NCBI GenBank assembly: GCA_014284505.1
Contig: JAAFYY010000001.1
Coordinates: forward strand, 4,960,001-5,024,000
Reading direction: 5' to 3'
DNA: 64,000 nt
Source: Streptacidiphilus sp. 4-A2
GTDB taxonomy: Bacteria; Actinomycetota; Actinomycetes; Streptomycetales; Streptomycetaceae
Every line of letters begins with the position of its first letter. Within the stretch, counting starts at the first letter, position 1. Below, in pieces: positions 1-9,485 of this stretch. Position numbers and translations under genes: made by a program. The notes beneath the pieces are model-generated. The model had not been told where the DNA came from. It made no database searches and worked only from the letters and a program-made list of their open reading frames with translations.

Positions 1-689
1 TTCACCCACTCGTCGAGGCCCTTCCACCCGTCCTGTCCCATCAGGTCCCGGAGGAGATCCCCAACCGGCCTGGTCTTCTCCGGCTCAGGCTCTGGCCAGG
101 AAAAGTACTCGGCGTACTCCTGTTGCAACGCGACCAGCACGAACCGGGGGCGCAACTGCGAAACGCCGTAGTCGGAGGCCTGGAGCAGGCGCCACTCACC
201 GGTGTAGCCGTACTCGTGAAGCCGCTCCAGGACATGCTGACGGTAAGCGGAGAAGCGGTTGCCGCTCAGCCCGCGGACGTTTTCCAGCAGCAGAGCCTTC
301 GGACGTACCCGCCCGCAAAGCTCCACAGCCCAGGCGAACAGATCGCGCTCGTCAATGGCACCAAGCTGCTTGCCTGCGATGCTGAACGGGGGGCAGGGAA
401 CACCTCCCGCGAGGAGGGCGACATCCTTATGGTCTTCGGGCGTCCAGGTATCCGGGCTGGCGACGTCCCCCTCCTGGACGATGACTGACGCACGTTTAGT
501 GGCCTCCTCCTGGCTGAGGGTTTCATCCTCCTCCATGAGCAGGCGCGCCATGTTGTGCCGAAGTGTGGCTGCCGCATTGGTGTCGAGCTCGATGGCGAGC
601 CGGTGCTGAAAGCCGGCCTTGTGCAGCCCAAGGGACTGCCCTCCGGCACCAGCACAGATCTCGACAACCTCAAACGGCTCGAATGCCAT
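1..689 (-). CDS. DNA (cytosine-5) methyltransferase, C-terminus cut by window edge
   Basis: Transfers a methyl group from SAM to C5 of cytosine in DNA. About 229 residues are visible, open to the left edge. Family motifs occur in order: motif I ICAGAGGQSLGL near residue 11, motif IV GGVPCPPFS with the catalytic Cys near residue 95, motif VI ENVRGL near 138, and motif VIII QLRPRFVLVA near 175. The ATG at 689 is chosen because AAGGAG lies just upstream and motif I sits at the normal distance. The target-recognition domain and last motifs lie outside the window. No restriction enzyme is visible, so it may be solitary or paired with a gene to the left. The frame is intact. Confidence 0.93.
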   Translation of the reverse strand, partial: MAFEPFEVVEICAGAGGQSLGLHKAGFQHRLAIELDTNAAATLRHNMARLLMEEDETLSQEEATKRASVIVQEGDVASPDTWTPEDHKDVALLAGGVPCPPFSIAGKQLGAIDERDLFAWAVELCGRVRPKALLLENVRGLSGNRFSAYRQHVLERLHEYGYTGEWRLLQASDYGVSQLRPRFVLVALQQEYAEYFSWPEPEPEKTRPVGDLLRDLMGQDGWKGLDEWV

Positions 690-1033
690 GAGACGGTCTC
701 CTTTCGGCAGCGCATTGCTCACGTGCTCTGATTCCGTCAAGCGGCCGGGAGCCGTAGGACGGGATGGACAGGATGGGTGCCCCGGACCGGTAACACAACA
801 GTGCCAGGGCGTTACCCAGTGTTCCAGCATGCTCACGGACAGCTCCGCGACCAGCAAACATGCCGAATCGCTGAAGTCTATGCGGCCCCACTGGACAATC
901 CGCCGCCTCACCCTGTCAGTCCGCCCCGACGACTGGGCCGCACCAGCTGGCGCGCGCGGGAGCACGGTCCGGCCAAAACCGTCCGCAGTGCAGCCCGGCG
1001 AGTACACCTCGGAGTCACAGCACGCATACAGGC
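690..1033. other. intergenic region without a convincing gene
   Basis: This 344-base stretch separates the divergent-looking methyltransferase start from the 3' end of RNase P RNA. Short open frames exist on both strands, but none has a good ribosome site or family resemblance. It presumably holds the methyltransferase promoter, but I see no clear -35/-10 pair and no strong hairpin. Confidence 0.5.
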
Positions 1034-1437
1034 GGCGGACGAGTCGGCCTGTACGCCGGGTTCTGTCTCCCGGGGGCCTTGCGGCGCCCGGGGAGGCGGT
1101 CATCCATCTACGGCTGCCGTTGCCGACAGCCTCCAGCGGTCTACCCGCTGACTCGGGCGGCAGCCCTCGAACGTCAGCGCGGAGCGCCTTGCGGTGCTCC
1201 ATCTTGACCTTGCTCCGGGTGGGGTTTACCTAGCTGCCCAGGTCACCCTGGGCACTGGTGGTCTCTTACACCACCGTTTCACCCTTACCGGAGGCCTGAG
1301 CCTCCGGCGGTCTGTTTCTGTGGCACTTTCCCGCGGGTCACCCCGGGTGGGCGTACCCACCACCCTGCCGTGTGGCCCGGACGTTCCTCGGCGGGCCCCT
1401 GGGGACCCGACGCGACCGCCCGGCCGGCTCGTCCGCC
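1034..1437 (-). ncRNA. rnpB: RNase P RNA, bacterial class A
   Basis: Catalytic RNA of ribonuclease P, which matures tRNA 5' ends. Read on the minus strand it has the universal 5' core GAGGAACGTCCGGGC (near 1375-1390), the AAACGGTGG segment, the GAGCAAGGTCAAGA region, GGTAGACCGCTGGAGG, and the 3' core AGANAGAACCCGGCGTACAGG. The ends pair: GGCGGACGAGCCGGCC at the 5' end with GGCCGACTCGTCCGCC at the 3' end form helix P1, which sets the boundaries used here. Location between yaaA and the RNase H/phosphatase gene is as in other streptomycetes. Confidence 0.95.
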
Positions 1438-1539
1438 GTGTGGACCATGGTAGCCGTTGTGACGGGGGGCGTTTTCCCCTGGGGTGTCCGGCTCCGTAGG
1501 GTGGGCGGGCTGGGGTCCGTACACCGAGGGAGAACCGCT

Positions 1540-2330
1540 GTGCTGGTGCTGTTGCCGCCGTCCGAGGGAAAGGCCGCCGCGCGGACGGGTGCGCCGGTCG
1601 CGTTGGACGGGCTGTCCCTGCCCGGGCTGACCCCGGCGCGGGAGCGGGTGCTGGCGGAACTGGTGGAGCTGTGCACGGGCGACCCGGATGCCGCCTCGGC
1701 GGTGCTGGGCCTGTCTCCGGGGCTGCGTGGCGAGCTGGCCCGCAACGCTGCGCTGCGGACCGCGGCGGCCATGCCCGCAGGCGAGCTGTACACCGGGGTG
1801 CTCTATGACGCGCTGGGGCTGGCCACGCTGGACGCCCCCGCCCGGGCCCGCGCCGAGGAGTCGCTGCTGGTGTTCTCCGGCCTGTGGGGGGCGGTGCGGA
1901 TCGGCGACCGGATCCCCCGTACCGCTGCTCCGGCGGGGTCAAGCTGCCGGTGCTGGGCGCGCTGGGGAGCTACTGGCGCGGTCCGATGGCCGAGGCCGTG
2001 CCGGCCGTCGCCACCGGTCTGGTGCTGGATCTGCGCTCCTCCGCGTACGCGGCGCTGTGGAAGCCGGCCGGCGAGGTGGCCGGGCGGACGGCGACGGTGC
2101 GGGTACTGCACGAGCGGGTGGTCGGCGGGGTGACCAAGCGGTCGGTGGTGAGCCACTTCAACAAGGCCACCAAGGGCCGGCTGCTGCGCTCGCTGCTGGA
2201 GGACGGCGCGCAGCCGCAGTCGCCCGCCGAACTGGTGGAAGCACTGCGGGAGTTGAAGTACATGGTGGAGGCGCAGGCTCCGAAGCCGGGCAAGCCGTGG
2301 GCGCTGGACGTGGTGGTCAGCGAGCTGTGA
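1540..2330 (+). CDS. yaaA: YaaA-family peroxide stress protein (DUF328)
   Basis: In E. coli YaaA lowers intracellular free iron and limits hydroxyl-radical damage during peroxide stress. The N-terminus LLPPSEGKA is the family signature; later family blocks are ELYTGVLYDAL, VFSGLWGAVR, LPVLGALGSYW and VVSHFNKATKGRLLR. GTG at 1540 is preceded by GAGGGAGA. There is a one-base frame break in the CCCCC run at 1914-1918: the text before reads IGDRIP and the continuation one frame lower reads PYRCSGGVKLPV. One missing C restores a normal protein of about 264 residues. Confidence 0.88.
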
Positions 2331-2366
2331 CCGCCCCGGCCCGCCGAGCCGGAGCGGTCGGGGCGG
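2331..2366. terminator. hairpin between convergent yaaA and RNase H gene
   Basis: CCGCCCCG at 2331-2338 pairs with CGGGGCGG at 2359-2366, immediately after the yaaA stop. There is no T run, as is usual for GC-rich actinomycete terminators. Confidence 0.5.
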
Positions 2367-2399
2367 CCGGAGCGGTAGGGCCTGCCGGGGCAGTCCGGG

Positions 2400-3616
2400 T
2401 CAGCGCAGGTGCGAGGTGTCGTTGAGCAGCCGCAGCGAGGCGTTGCCGTCCGCGTAGTACTGGATCGCGGAGAGCGAGGCCGCGGAGAGCTCCATCCGGA
2501 ACAGCGACTCGGGCGGCGCGCCGAGCGCCAGCCGGACCAGGGTCTTCACCGGGGTGACATGCGACACCACCAGCACGGTCTTCCCGGCGTACCGGGCGAG
2601 CAGCTTGTCGCGGGCCACCCCGACCCGGCGGCCGACGGCGGCGAAGGACTCGCCGCCGGGGGCGCGGTCCGGGCGGAGGCCAGCCAGGCGTCGAGCTCGT
2701 CCGGGTGGCGCTCCTTGGCCTCGGCGAAGGTCAGGCCCTCGAACGCGCCGAAGTCGGTCTCCCGCAGGCCCTCGTCGAGGCGGACCTCCAGGCCGAGGCG
2801 GTCGGCGACGATCTGCGCGGTCTGCCGGCAGCGGAGCAGCGGGGAGCTGACCACCGCCTGGATGGTGCCGCGTGCGGCCAGCCCGGCGGCGGTGCGCTCG
2901 GCCTGGGCCAGTCCGCGCTCGGACAGCTCGGGGTCACCGCCGCCGCTGCCGGAGAAGCGCTTCTCCGGGGTGAGCGCGGTCTCGCCGTGGCGCAGCAGCA
3001 CGAAGGTGGTGGGGGTGCCCAGGTCGGCCTGCCCCCAGCCGACCGCGGCGGCCGAGGCGGGGCTGGGATCGCGGACGCTGTCCTCCGCGGCTGAGCCGGG
3101 CGAGCCGGCTGAGCCGGCAGAAGCGGTTGAGGCGCCTGCGGCGGCGGCGGGCGGCGTGGTGGTGCCGCTGCGGGGCAGGGGCTTGGGGGTCCACTGGCGT
3201 CCGGCCTTGCCCGCGTCCATCGCCTCGTTGGCCAGCCGGTCCGCGTCCTTGTTCTGGTTGCGCGGGATCCAGGTGTAGCCGACCTGCCCGCGCGGGAAGA
3301 TCCCGCGGGCCTCGGCGGCCAGCGGCTGCATGTCGGGGTGCTTGATCTTCCAGCGTCCCGACATCTGCTCGACGACCAGCTTGGAGTCCATCCGGACGTC
3401 GATCCGCGCCGCCGGGTCCAGCTCGTGGGCGGCGCGGAGTCCGGCGATCAGGCCGCGGTACTCGGCCACGTTGTTGGTCGCGCGGCCGATGTATTCGGCG
3501 GCCTCGGCCAGCAGTTCGCCGGTGTCGCCGTCGCGCACGGTCGCGCCGTAGCCGGCGGGCCCCGGGTTTCCCCGGGAGCCGCCGTCGGCCTCGATGATGA
3601 AACGTCGGGTGCTCAT
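2400..3616 (-). CDS. bifunctional RNase H / histidine (acid) phosphatase
   Basis: An N-terminal type I RNase H domain degrades the RNA strand of RNA:DNA hybrids; a C-terminal histidine phosphatase (cobC/phosphoglycerate-mutase-like) domain follows a Ser/Ala-rich linker. Visible: EADGGSRGNPG with the first catalytic Asp, EYRGL, RMDSKLV, NKDADRLANEA; then LLRHGET with the phospho-acceptor His near residue 210 and the second His in VVSHVTPVK. About 405 residues, as for actinobacterial RNase H/acid phosphatase fusions. One base is missing in the GGGGG run at 2658-2662: before it reads ASARTAPP and after it reads ARDKLLARYAGKTV. The ATG at 3616 begins MSTRRFIIEADGG. Confidence 0.93.
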
Positions 3617-3721
3617 GACGTCCGTTCTACAGGGCGGCGAACCGAGTGGGCAGAGGTACGCAGAGGGTACGCAGGGGTACCGGGTGGGCGGTCCCGGCGC
3701 CGAGGGCTTCGGCGCCGGGGC

Positions 3722-4461
3722 CTACAGACCGGAGTCCGAGGTGCGGATCAGGATGCGGGCGCAGTTCTCGCAGCGGACGACGGTGTCGGGGGCGGCCGAG
3801 CGGACCTCGCGCAGGTCGGTGATGCTGAGCTCGACCCGGCAGCCCTCGCAGCGCCGCTGGAAGAGCCGGGCCGCGCCGACGCCGCCCTGCGACTGACGGA
3901 GCTTGGTGTAGAGCTTCATCAGGTCCGCGGGGATGACCACGGCGACGGTCTCCCGCTCGCGGGTGACCTTGGCCACCTCCGCGTCGATCTCGGCGGTCGC
4001 CGCGTCGCGGCGGGCCTCGGCCTCGGCGGTGCTGTGCGCCGCGTCCCGGCGGGCGGTCATCTCGACCACGCGGGCCTGGGCGGACTCCAGCCGCTCCATG
4101 ATCTCCAGGACGATGTCCTCCAGGTCGCCCTGGCGCTTGGCCAGCGCGCCGATCTCGTGCTGGAGGTTGGCGAGGTCCTTGGCGGAGTTGACCGCCCCGG
4201 AGTCCATCCGCTGCTGGTTGCGGGTGGCGCGGGTGGCGACCTGGTCGACGTCCTGCTCGGCCTTGACCAGTTCGCGCTTGGTGTCGCTGAGCTGGGTCTC
4301 GGCGGCGACGGTGAGGGAGCGCAGCTCGGTCAGGTCGGTGCTGCGCTGCTGGATCTCGGCGTGCTCGGGAGCGTGGCACGGCGGTGCCCGAGCTGGTCGA
4401 TGCGGGAGTCGAGGGCCTGGAGGTCGAGCAGGCGGATCTGGTCGGCGGGCGCGGCGTTCAG
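3722..4461 (-). CDS. C4-type zinc-ribbon coiled-coil protein (DUF164 family)
   Basis: The family has a long N-terminal coiled coil (Glu/Arg/Ala heptads, roughly residues 20-170) and a C-terminal zinc ribbon, here CEGCRVELS and VRCENCARIL. It has been linked to nucleic-acid binding, but its role is not established. The stop of the upstream NIF3-like gene overlaps the start as CTGA, so the start appears to be a CTG at 4461 with AAGGAG seven bases before it. A one-base deletion near 4367 (CCC for CCCC) splits the N-terminus LNAAPADQIRLLDLQ from PEHAEIQQRSTDL. With that corrected the protein is about 247 residues. Confidence 0.85.
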
Positions 4462-5321
4462 GGGGTGCTCCTTGGATGTGCGTCAGCGGGGGTTGTGGTC
4501 ATCGGGGCGTGCAGCGTCCAGGGGTCGGTGACCTGGTGGGACACGCGCGTCTCAAGGCTCCAGCCGCGTTCGGCGGCGGCAGCGTGCAGCAGCTGCTCGG
4601 CGCTGCGCAGCCAGGGCCACTCGGTGGCCCAGTGGGCGGCGTCCACCAGCGCCAGCGGGCTCGCCTCGCGGGCCTCGGAGGCGGGGTGGTGGCGCAGGTC
4701 GGCGGTGACATAGACGTCCACGCCGGTGGCGCGGACGGCGTCGAAGACGGAGTCGCCGGAGCCTCCGGCGACCGCGACCCGGCGCACCGGGAGGTCCGGG
4801 TCGCCCGCCGCGCGCACGCCCTGCGCGGTGGCCGGCAGGGCGGCGGCGACGCGGGCGGCGAAGGCGGACAGCGGCTCGGCCTCGGGCAGCTCGCCGACCC
4901 GGCCGAGGCCGCGGCGTCCGGCCGGGTCGCTCGGGTCGGGCACGATCGGGCCGGTCACCCGCAGGCCGATGGCCTCGGCGAGGGCGTCGGAGACGCCCGG
5001 GTCGGCGGTGTCGGCGTTGGTGTGGCAGACCAGCAGCCCGATGTCGTGCTTGATCAGGGTGTGCACGACCCGGCCCTTGAAGCCGTCGGCGGCGACCGTG
5101 GTGGTCCCGCGCAGATAGAGCGGATGGTGGGTGACCAGCAGGTCCGCGCCCCAGGCCACGGCCTCGTCGACCACCGTCTGCACCGGGTCCACGGCGAACA
5201 GCACCCGCCGTACCCCGGCCGCGGGGTCGCCGCAGACCAGGCCGACGGCATCCCAGGACTCCGCCCGGCCGGGCGGGTAGAGCTCGTCGAACAGGCTTCG
5301 GACGTCGGCAAGGATCGGCAC
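4458..5321 (-). CDS. NIF3-like dinuclear metal centre protein
   Basis: NIF3/YqfO family, often annotated as GTP cyclohydrolase I type 2-like; the physiological reaction is uncertain. Metal ligands of the family are visible: THHPLY and CHTNADTAD in the N-terminal half and the His of DAAHWATEW near the C-terminus. ADLLVTHHPLYLRG and VAVAGGSGDS are strong family signatures. The frame is intact, 287 residues. It is co-directional and translationally coupled (TGA overlapping the next start) to the zinc-ribbon gene, an arrangement common in streptomycetes next to the RNase H gene. Confidence 0.92.
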   Translation of the reverse strand: MPILADVRSLFDELYPPGRAESWDAVGLVCGDPAAGVRRVLFAVDPVQTVVDEAVAWGADLLVTHHPLYLRGTTTVAADGFKGRVVHTLIKHDIGLLVCHTNADTADPGVSDALAEAIGLRVTGPIVPDPSDPAGRRGLGRVGELPEAEPLSAFAARVAAALPATAQGVRAAGDPDLPVRRVAVAGGSGDSVFDAVRATGVDVYVTADLRHHPASEAREASPLALVDAAHWATEWPWLRSAEQLLHAAAAERGWSLETRVSHQVTDPWTLHAPMTTTPADAHPRSTP

Positions 5322-5553
5322 CCGTCGACTTTACCGAAGTTTCCCGGGGTGATCGGACGGGCGGCCGCCGCCCGGGACCCCATCGAGGACCTCACCCGTA
5401 TGAGTGAAGGGCCATCGATCCGTTCGGGTGGTGCGCGGGAGGTCAGTAGCGTCTGTTGTTGCGGCGGGGGGCGCCGGCGCTCTCGCCTTCCCTTGCCCTG
5501 CCCGGCCGAGGACCTCCACGGTCCGGCCTCCTATCCCCCGGTGGAGCCTCCCG

Positions 5554-7911
5554 ATGACTGTGACCCCGCTACCCCTACCGCCGGAACCATCGGTTCCGCT
5601 CTCCTTGGTGGACGCCGCCCCGTCGGGCCGCGGCGGCTACGCCCCCGTGCTGCGACGGCTCGGCTTCACCTTCTCCGCCGACGGCGCCTACGCCGCCTGC
5701 CTGGCGACCACCGGGGACAGCGGCTGGTACCCGGAGAGCTGGTGGCTCGGCGGCGGGGGCGGGGGCACGCCGGGCGGGGGCACGCCGGGCGGAGGTATGC
5801 CTGGCGGGGGCATGCCTGGCGGGGGCATGCCGGGCGGGGCGGCCGAGGACATAGCGCGGGCGGGCGGGGGGCACGGCGCGGGCTGGCTGGGAGTCGGCGG
5901 GGCCGGGTCCGGCGTCGGCGGGGCGGGATCGGCCGCGGCGGGGTAGGAGCCGGCGGGGCGGGGAGCGGCCAGCAGGTGACCGGCGGGGCCGGGGTGGCGG
6001 CGGTTCCGGTACCGCTGGTGCTCGGGGCCGTGGCCGGGGCAGGTGCGGGAGCGGGGGCCGGCTCGGGGCCGGAGAGCCCGCGCTCACAGCTGGTGTCCCT
6101 CCAGGACGGCCGGGTGCTGATCTGCCGGCATCGGCCGGACCGGCAGGAGCTGGTGGTGCGCGCGCCGGAGCTGCCGGCCGGCGGCGGCCCGGGGGCCGGC
6201 GTGGGGGTGTCCGAGCGGAGCGCGGGCACGCTGCGGATGCCCGGGCTGCGGCTGCTCGCCCTGCCCGCGGCCGGGCCCGGCGCACCGGTCGCGGTGGCGC
6301 TGGGCACGGACGCCCGCCCGGTCACCTCGGTCTGGCTGATCAGCGCGGACGGCGCGGCGCCGCAGCAGGTCGCGGAGTTCCCCGGCGCGGCCGGGGGCGG
6401 GTGTGGCTGGACCGGGGCGGGCGGATGCTGGCGCTGGACCATGTCCGCGAGGGCGGGCGCGGTCCGCTGGTGAAGACCGTGGTGCTGGATCTCGCCACCG
6501 GCACCATGAGCCCGTTACTGGAGCTGGCACCGGACAGCAATGACCGGCTGCTGGTCGCCGACCCCGCCAGCGGGCTGATCATCGTCCGCAGCGACGCGGC
6601 CGGGGCGGACCGGCTCGGCTGGGGCGTGCTCGGCGGCGATCAGCCGCTGCGGTTCCCGGACTGCCTGCACCAGCCGCCCCGGTTCCTGCGCCCGATCGCG
6701 ATCGAACCGCCGTCCGGTCCGACGGTCCCGGCGGCCGAGCTGCGGGTGGCGCTCCAGGGCGACTGGGGCGCGAGTTCCTCGCTGGCGCTGTGGCGGCCGG
6801 CGGAGGGGCGGTGCGAACCGCTGCCGGTTCCGGCCGGGCAGCTGGGCGGGGTGGCGCACTGGTCCGGCGGGGGGCTGCGGCTGCCGTACTCCGCGCCCGA
6901 CCATCCGGCCGGGATGGCCACCGTCGATGTGGACCTGCTCCGGGACAATCCGCCGGAGGCCGGGCCCGCGCCGACGATGCCGCTGCGGCTGGCTCCATTG
7001 CAGGGCGGTTCGGCCGGGATGAACAGCCTGCTGCGGCGGATCCCCAAGGGCGGCACGGTCCGGGAGCTGCGCCCGGCCCGGCCGGGGTGGCGACTGGACG
7101 GCAGCGCCTCCCCCACCGAGGGCGGACGCTGGCATCCGGCCCGCGCCGTGGAACTCCGTGGCGCGGCCGGGCGCGTGGAGGCGGTGGTGTACGGCGGGGA
7201 CAGCTGGCTGTCGGCGCAGCACCTGGTGCTGGCGCTGCACGGCGGCCCGGCCGACGCCTGGCGGCTGGAGTTCGACCCGCCGCTCCAGCGGATGGCGGCC
7301 GAAGGCCTGTCGGTGGTCGCCCCCAACCAGCGCGGCAGCACCGGCTACGGCCCCGGGCACGCGCAGGCGCTCCAGGACGCCTGGGGCGGGCCGGACCTCG
7401 ACGACGTGCTGGCGCTGCTGGCCACGGTCAGCGGGCAGCGCGTCGCCCTGGGGCTGGAACCGGCCTCACTCTTTGGGGTGAGTTACGGGGCCTTCCTGGC
7501 ACTGCTCGCGGCCTCCGCCTCGCCCGCGCTGGTGGCCCGCTGCGCGGTCGTCGCACCGTTCCTCTCCGGCGCCCGGCTGGCCCAGGAGGGATCCGCGGAG
7601 GTGCGCTCGCTGACCGAGCAGATGGGCGGCGCGCGGGAGCCCGCGGACGGGCGCGGGCCCGGGACGTCCTGCTGATGTGTCATCGGCTGACTGCTCCGCT
7701 GCTGGTCGTGCACGGCGACCTGGACGAGGTGGTGCCGGTAGGCCAGTCCCGCACGCTGCGGCAGGAGTTGCTGCGGATGGGCCGGGCCGAGGGCTCCGAC
7801 TTCCGCTATGTGGAAGTTGCCGGGGCCGGGCACGAGGTACTGGCCGAGGAGTGCGGTCCGGTCCTACACGAACTACTCGCGACCTTCCTGCGTACCGGGC
7901 GGGCAGCCTGA
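5554..7911 (+). CDS. S9-family (prolyl oligopeptidase-like) peptidase / acyl-peptide hydrolase
   Basis: Likely a cytoplasmic serine peptidase: a beta-propeller-like N-terminal half followed by an alpha/beta hydrolase domain. Catalytic features: HGGPADAW oxyanion region (about 7240), nucleophile GVSYG (about 7478), Asp in HGDLDEVVPVG (about 7710), and His in GAGHEVLAEE (about 7835). ATG at 5554 starts MTVTPLPLPPEP. Three frame breaks, each equal to one missing base, lie near 5930, 6390 and 7650. A Gly-rich insert near residue 65 is encoded by a tandem repeat (separate entry). Total about 785 residues. No signal peptide is seen. Confidence 0.85.
5751..5840 (+). repeat. 15-base in-gene tandem repeat encoding GG(T/M)PG units
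   Basis: About five copies of a G-rich 15-base unit (core GGCGGGGGCATGCCT and variants) encode consecutive GGGTPG/GGGMPG blocks in the N-terminal part of the S9-type peptidase. Copies 3-5 are nearly identical, which suggests recent slippage. Confidence 0.75.
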
Positions 7912-8098
7912 TCCGGACCTGACAGCCGGTCACCGTCATATGCTCGAAAGGACGTCGATCGTGCACAGTTCGTTATCCGGCTGCTACAAAATGTGGATCA
8001 CTCGTTGCATAGGGTGGCGCGGGTCGACCGGCAGCGCCGGTCGACGTCATCGCACAGACAGACAGACACGCAGACACCAACGGAGAATGACGACTCTC

Positions 8099-8269
8099 AT
8101 GTCCGATGCCCTCACCGACATCACTGAGAACCGCCGGGACGCCGCGCCGGGGAACGAGCAGGACGACCACATGGCCGGAAAACACCGGGGCTCGGTGGCT
8201 CCCGACGATCGGGAGGGACGCCGCGAACCCACCGGCCACGGCCGCCACCGGCGCGACACCGCCGACTGA
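8099..8269 (+). CDS. small peptide of 56 residues with two basic GxHR motifs
   Basis: I do not recognise a named family. From ATG 8099 the peptide is acidic and polar, begins MSDALTDITENRRDA, and carries AGKHRG in the middle and GRHRR near its end. GGAG lies 13 bases before this ATG; an in-frame ATG at 8087 and a GTG at 7961 are alternatives. There is no signal peptide or membrane helix. It lies 190 bases after the peptidase gene on the same strand. The region upstream is less GC-rich than average and contains TTGCATAGGGT, which could hold its own promoter. A function cannot be assigned. Confidence 0.45.
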   Translation: MSDALTDITENRRDAAPGNEQDDHMAGKHRGSVAPDDREGRREPTGHGRHRRDTAD

Positions 8270-8420
8270 CGCCACCGGCACCAGTTCCACCGTCACCGTC
8301 ACTATCACCATCACCGGCTGAGCGCCGGCTGTCGGGCCCCGCTGCTGAATCCTTGCTGCACCGCTCGCACTCCAGTGCTTCGGTGCCTCGGTGCCTCGGT
8401 GCTCCAGCACTGCTCGCGCT

Positions 8421-9365
8421 TCAGTGCTCGTGCTTCAGGCCCAGCACCGAGACGTTGGCGTAGCCGTCGCCGGGGGTCCGCCGGGCGTAGAACGGGCCGA
8501 GCAGGCCGTCCAGTTCGTCCACGGTGAAGAGGTCCTTGGCCGCGTCGAACTTGGCCAGCACCGGTGGCTGTCCGAGGACCGCGACCATCCCGCCGTGGAC
8601 CACGAACAGCTGGCCGTTGACCTGCCCGGCCCGCCGGGAGGCCAAGTAGCCGACCAGCGGCGAGACATGCTCGGGGGCCAGTGGGTCGATCCCCTGCTCG
8701 GGCGCGCCCATCGAACCGGTGAACACGTCCTCGGTCATCCGGGTACGGGCGCGCGGGCAGATGGCGTTGCTGGTGACCCCGTACCGGGCCAGCGCGGAGG
8801 CGCAGCTCATGGTCAGCCCGACGATGCCGCCCTTGGCCGCCGCATAGTTGGGCTGGCCGGGCGAGCCGGCGACAAACGCCTCCGAGGAGGTGTTGATGAT
8901 CCGGCCGTGCACCGGAGCGCCGGACTGCTTGGCGCGGTCGCGCCAGTGCGCCGCGGCGAAGCGGGTGGTCCCGAAGTGGCCCCGGAGATGGACCCGGATC
9001 ACCGAGTCCCACTCCTCCGGGGTCATGGAGAAGACCATCCGGTCGCGCAGGATGCCCGCGTTGTTGACCAGCACGTCGAGTCGGCCGAACTGGTCCACCG
9101 CCAGGTCGACCAGTTCCCGGGCCGTGTCCAGGTCGGCGACATCGCCATGGTGGGCGACGGCCCGGCCGCCCTCGGCCAGGATCTCGGCGACCGTCTCGTC
9201 GGCGGGCGCGGCGCTGGCCCCGCCACTGCCGTCGCGCCCGGGTGCGCCGAAGTCGTTGACCACGACATTCGCGCCGAGCCTGGCCAACTCCAGTGCTTCG
9301 GCCCGGCCGAGGCCGCGCCCGGCCCCGGTGACCACGGCGGTCAGGCCCTCCAGCGACGTGCTCAT
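8421..9365 (-). CDS. SDR oxidoreductase, Hsd4A-like 3-hydroxyacyl-CoA dehydrogenase
   Basis: NAD(P)-dependent short-chain dehydrogenase. Rossmann motif TGAGRGLG near residue 12, NNAG at about 105, Ser of INTSSEA near 165 and catalytic YAAAK near 180. The C-terminal extension (LFTVDELDGLLGPF) and the loop GAPGRDGSGG are typical of the multifunctional-enzyme-2/17-beta-HSD4 branch, which includes mycobacterial Hsd4A in steroid side-chain beta-oxidation. The frame is intact, 314 residues. It is last in an apparent operon after the Hsd4B-like hydratase and the alcohol dehydrogenase. The cholesterol-type role is inferred from similarity and neighbours. Confidence 0.9.
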   Translation of the reverse strand: MSTSLEGLTAVVTGAGRGLGRAEALELARLGANVVVNDFGAPGRDGSGGASAAPADETVAEILAEGGRAVAHHGDVADLDTARELVDLAVDQFGRLDVLVNNAGILRDRMVFSMTPEEWDSVIRVHLRGHFGTTRFAAAHWRDRAKQSGAPVHGRIINTSSEAFVAGSPGQPNYAAAKGGIVGLTMSCASALARYGVTSNAICPRARTRMTEDVFTGSMGAPEQGIDPLAPEHVSPLVGYLASRRAGQVNGQLFVVHGGMVAVLGQPPVLAKFDAAKDLFTVDELDGLLGPFYARRTPGDGYANVSVLGLKHEH

Positions 9366-9412
9366 GCAGACTCCATCCAGGTGGGTGTTCCGGCCGGTGC
9401 TCAGGGGTCGAC

Positions 9413-9485
9413 GACGGTGCTCAGGGCAGGTGACGGTGCTCAGGGGCAGGTGACGGTGCTCAGAGGTCGATGACGGTGCGCAGGG
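9413..9485. repeat. 20-base tandem repeat at the 3' end of the alcohol dehydrogenase gene
   Basis: About 3.7 units of GACGGTGCTCAGGGGCAGGT run from the last codons of the dehydrogenase gene into the spacer before the SDR gene. The repeat appears to derive from the dehydrogenase stop-codon region. Confidence 0.7.

Noticed and set aside
670..891. Short minus-strand frame upstream of the methyltransferase
   Set aside because: No ribosome site, no family resemblance, and it overlaps the methyltransferase start region.
1914..1918. Programmed frameshift in yaaA and others
   Set aside because: Breaks occur in unrelated genes in the same direction at plain homopolymers without slippery heptamers or pseudoknots; sequencing error is simpler.
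3933..6473. Very long open frame on the plus strand opposite the zinc-ribbon and NIF3-like genes
   Set aside because: Most of it is antisense to two well-supported genes and reads as low-complexity Arg/Ser/Gly; only its last part (after about 5930) is real, as a shifted segment of the S9-type peptidase.
7961..8098. Longer peptide starting at GTG 7961, containing a TTA codon that would imply bldA control
   Set aside because: The added part is Arg-rich and promoter-like, and ATG 8099 or 8087 gives a more natural peptide; the TTA argument is too weak.
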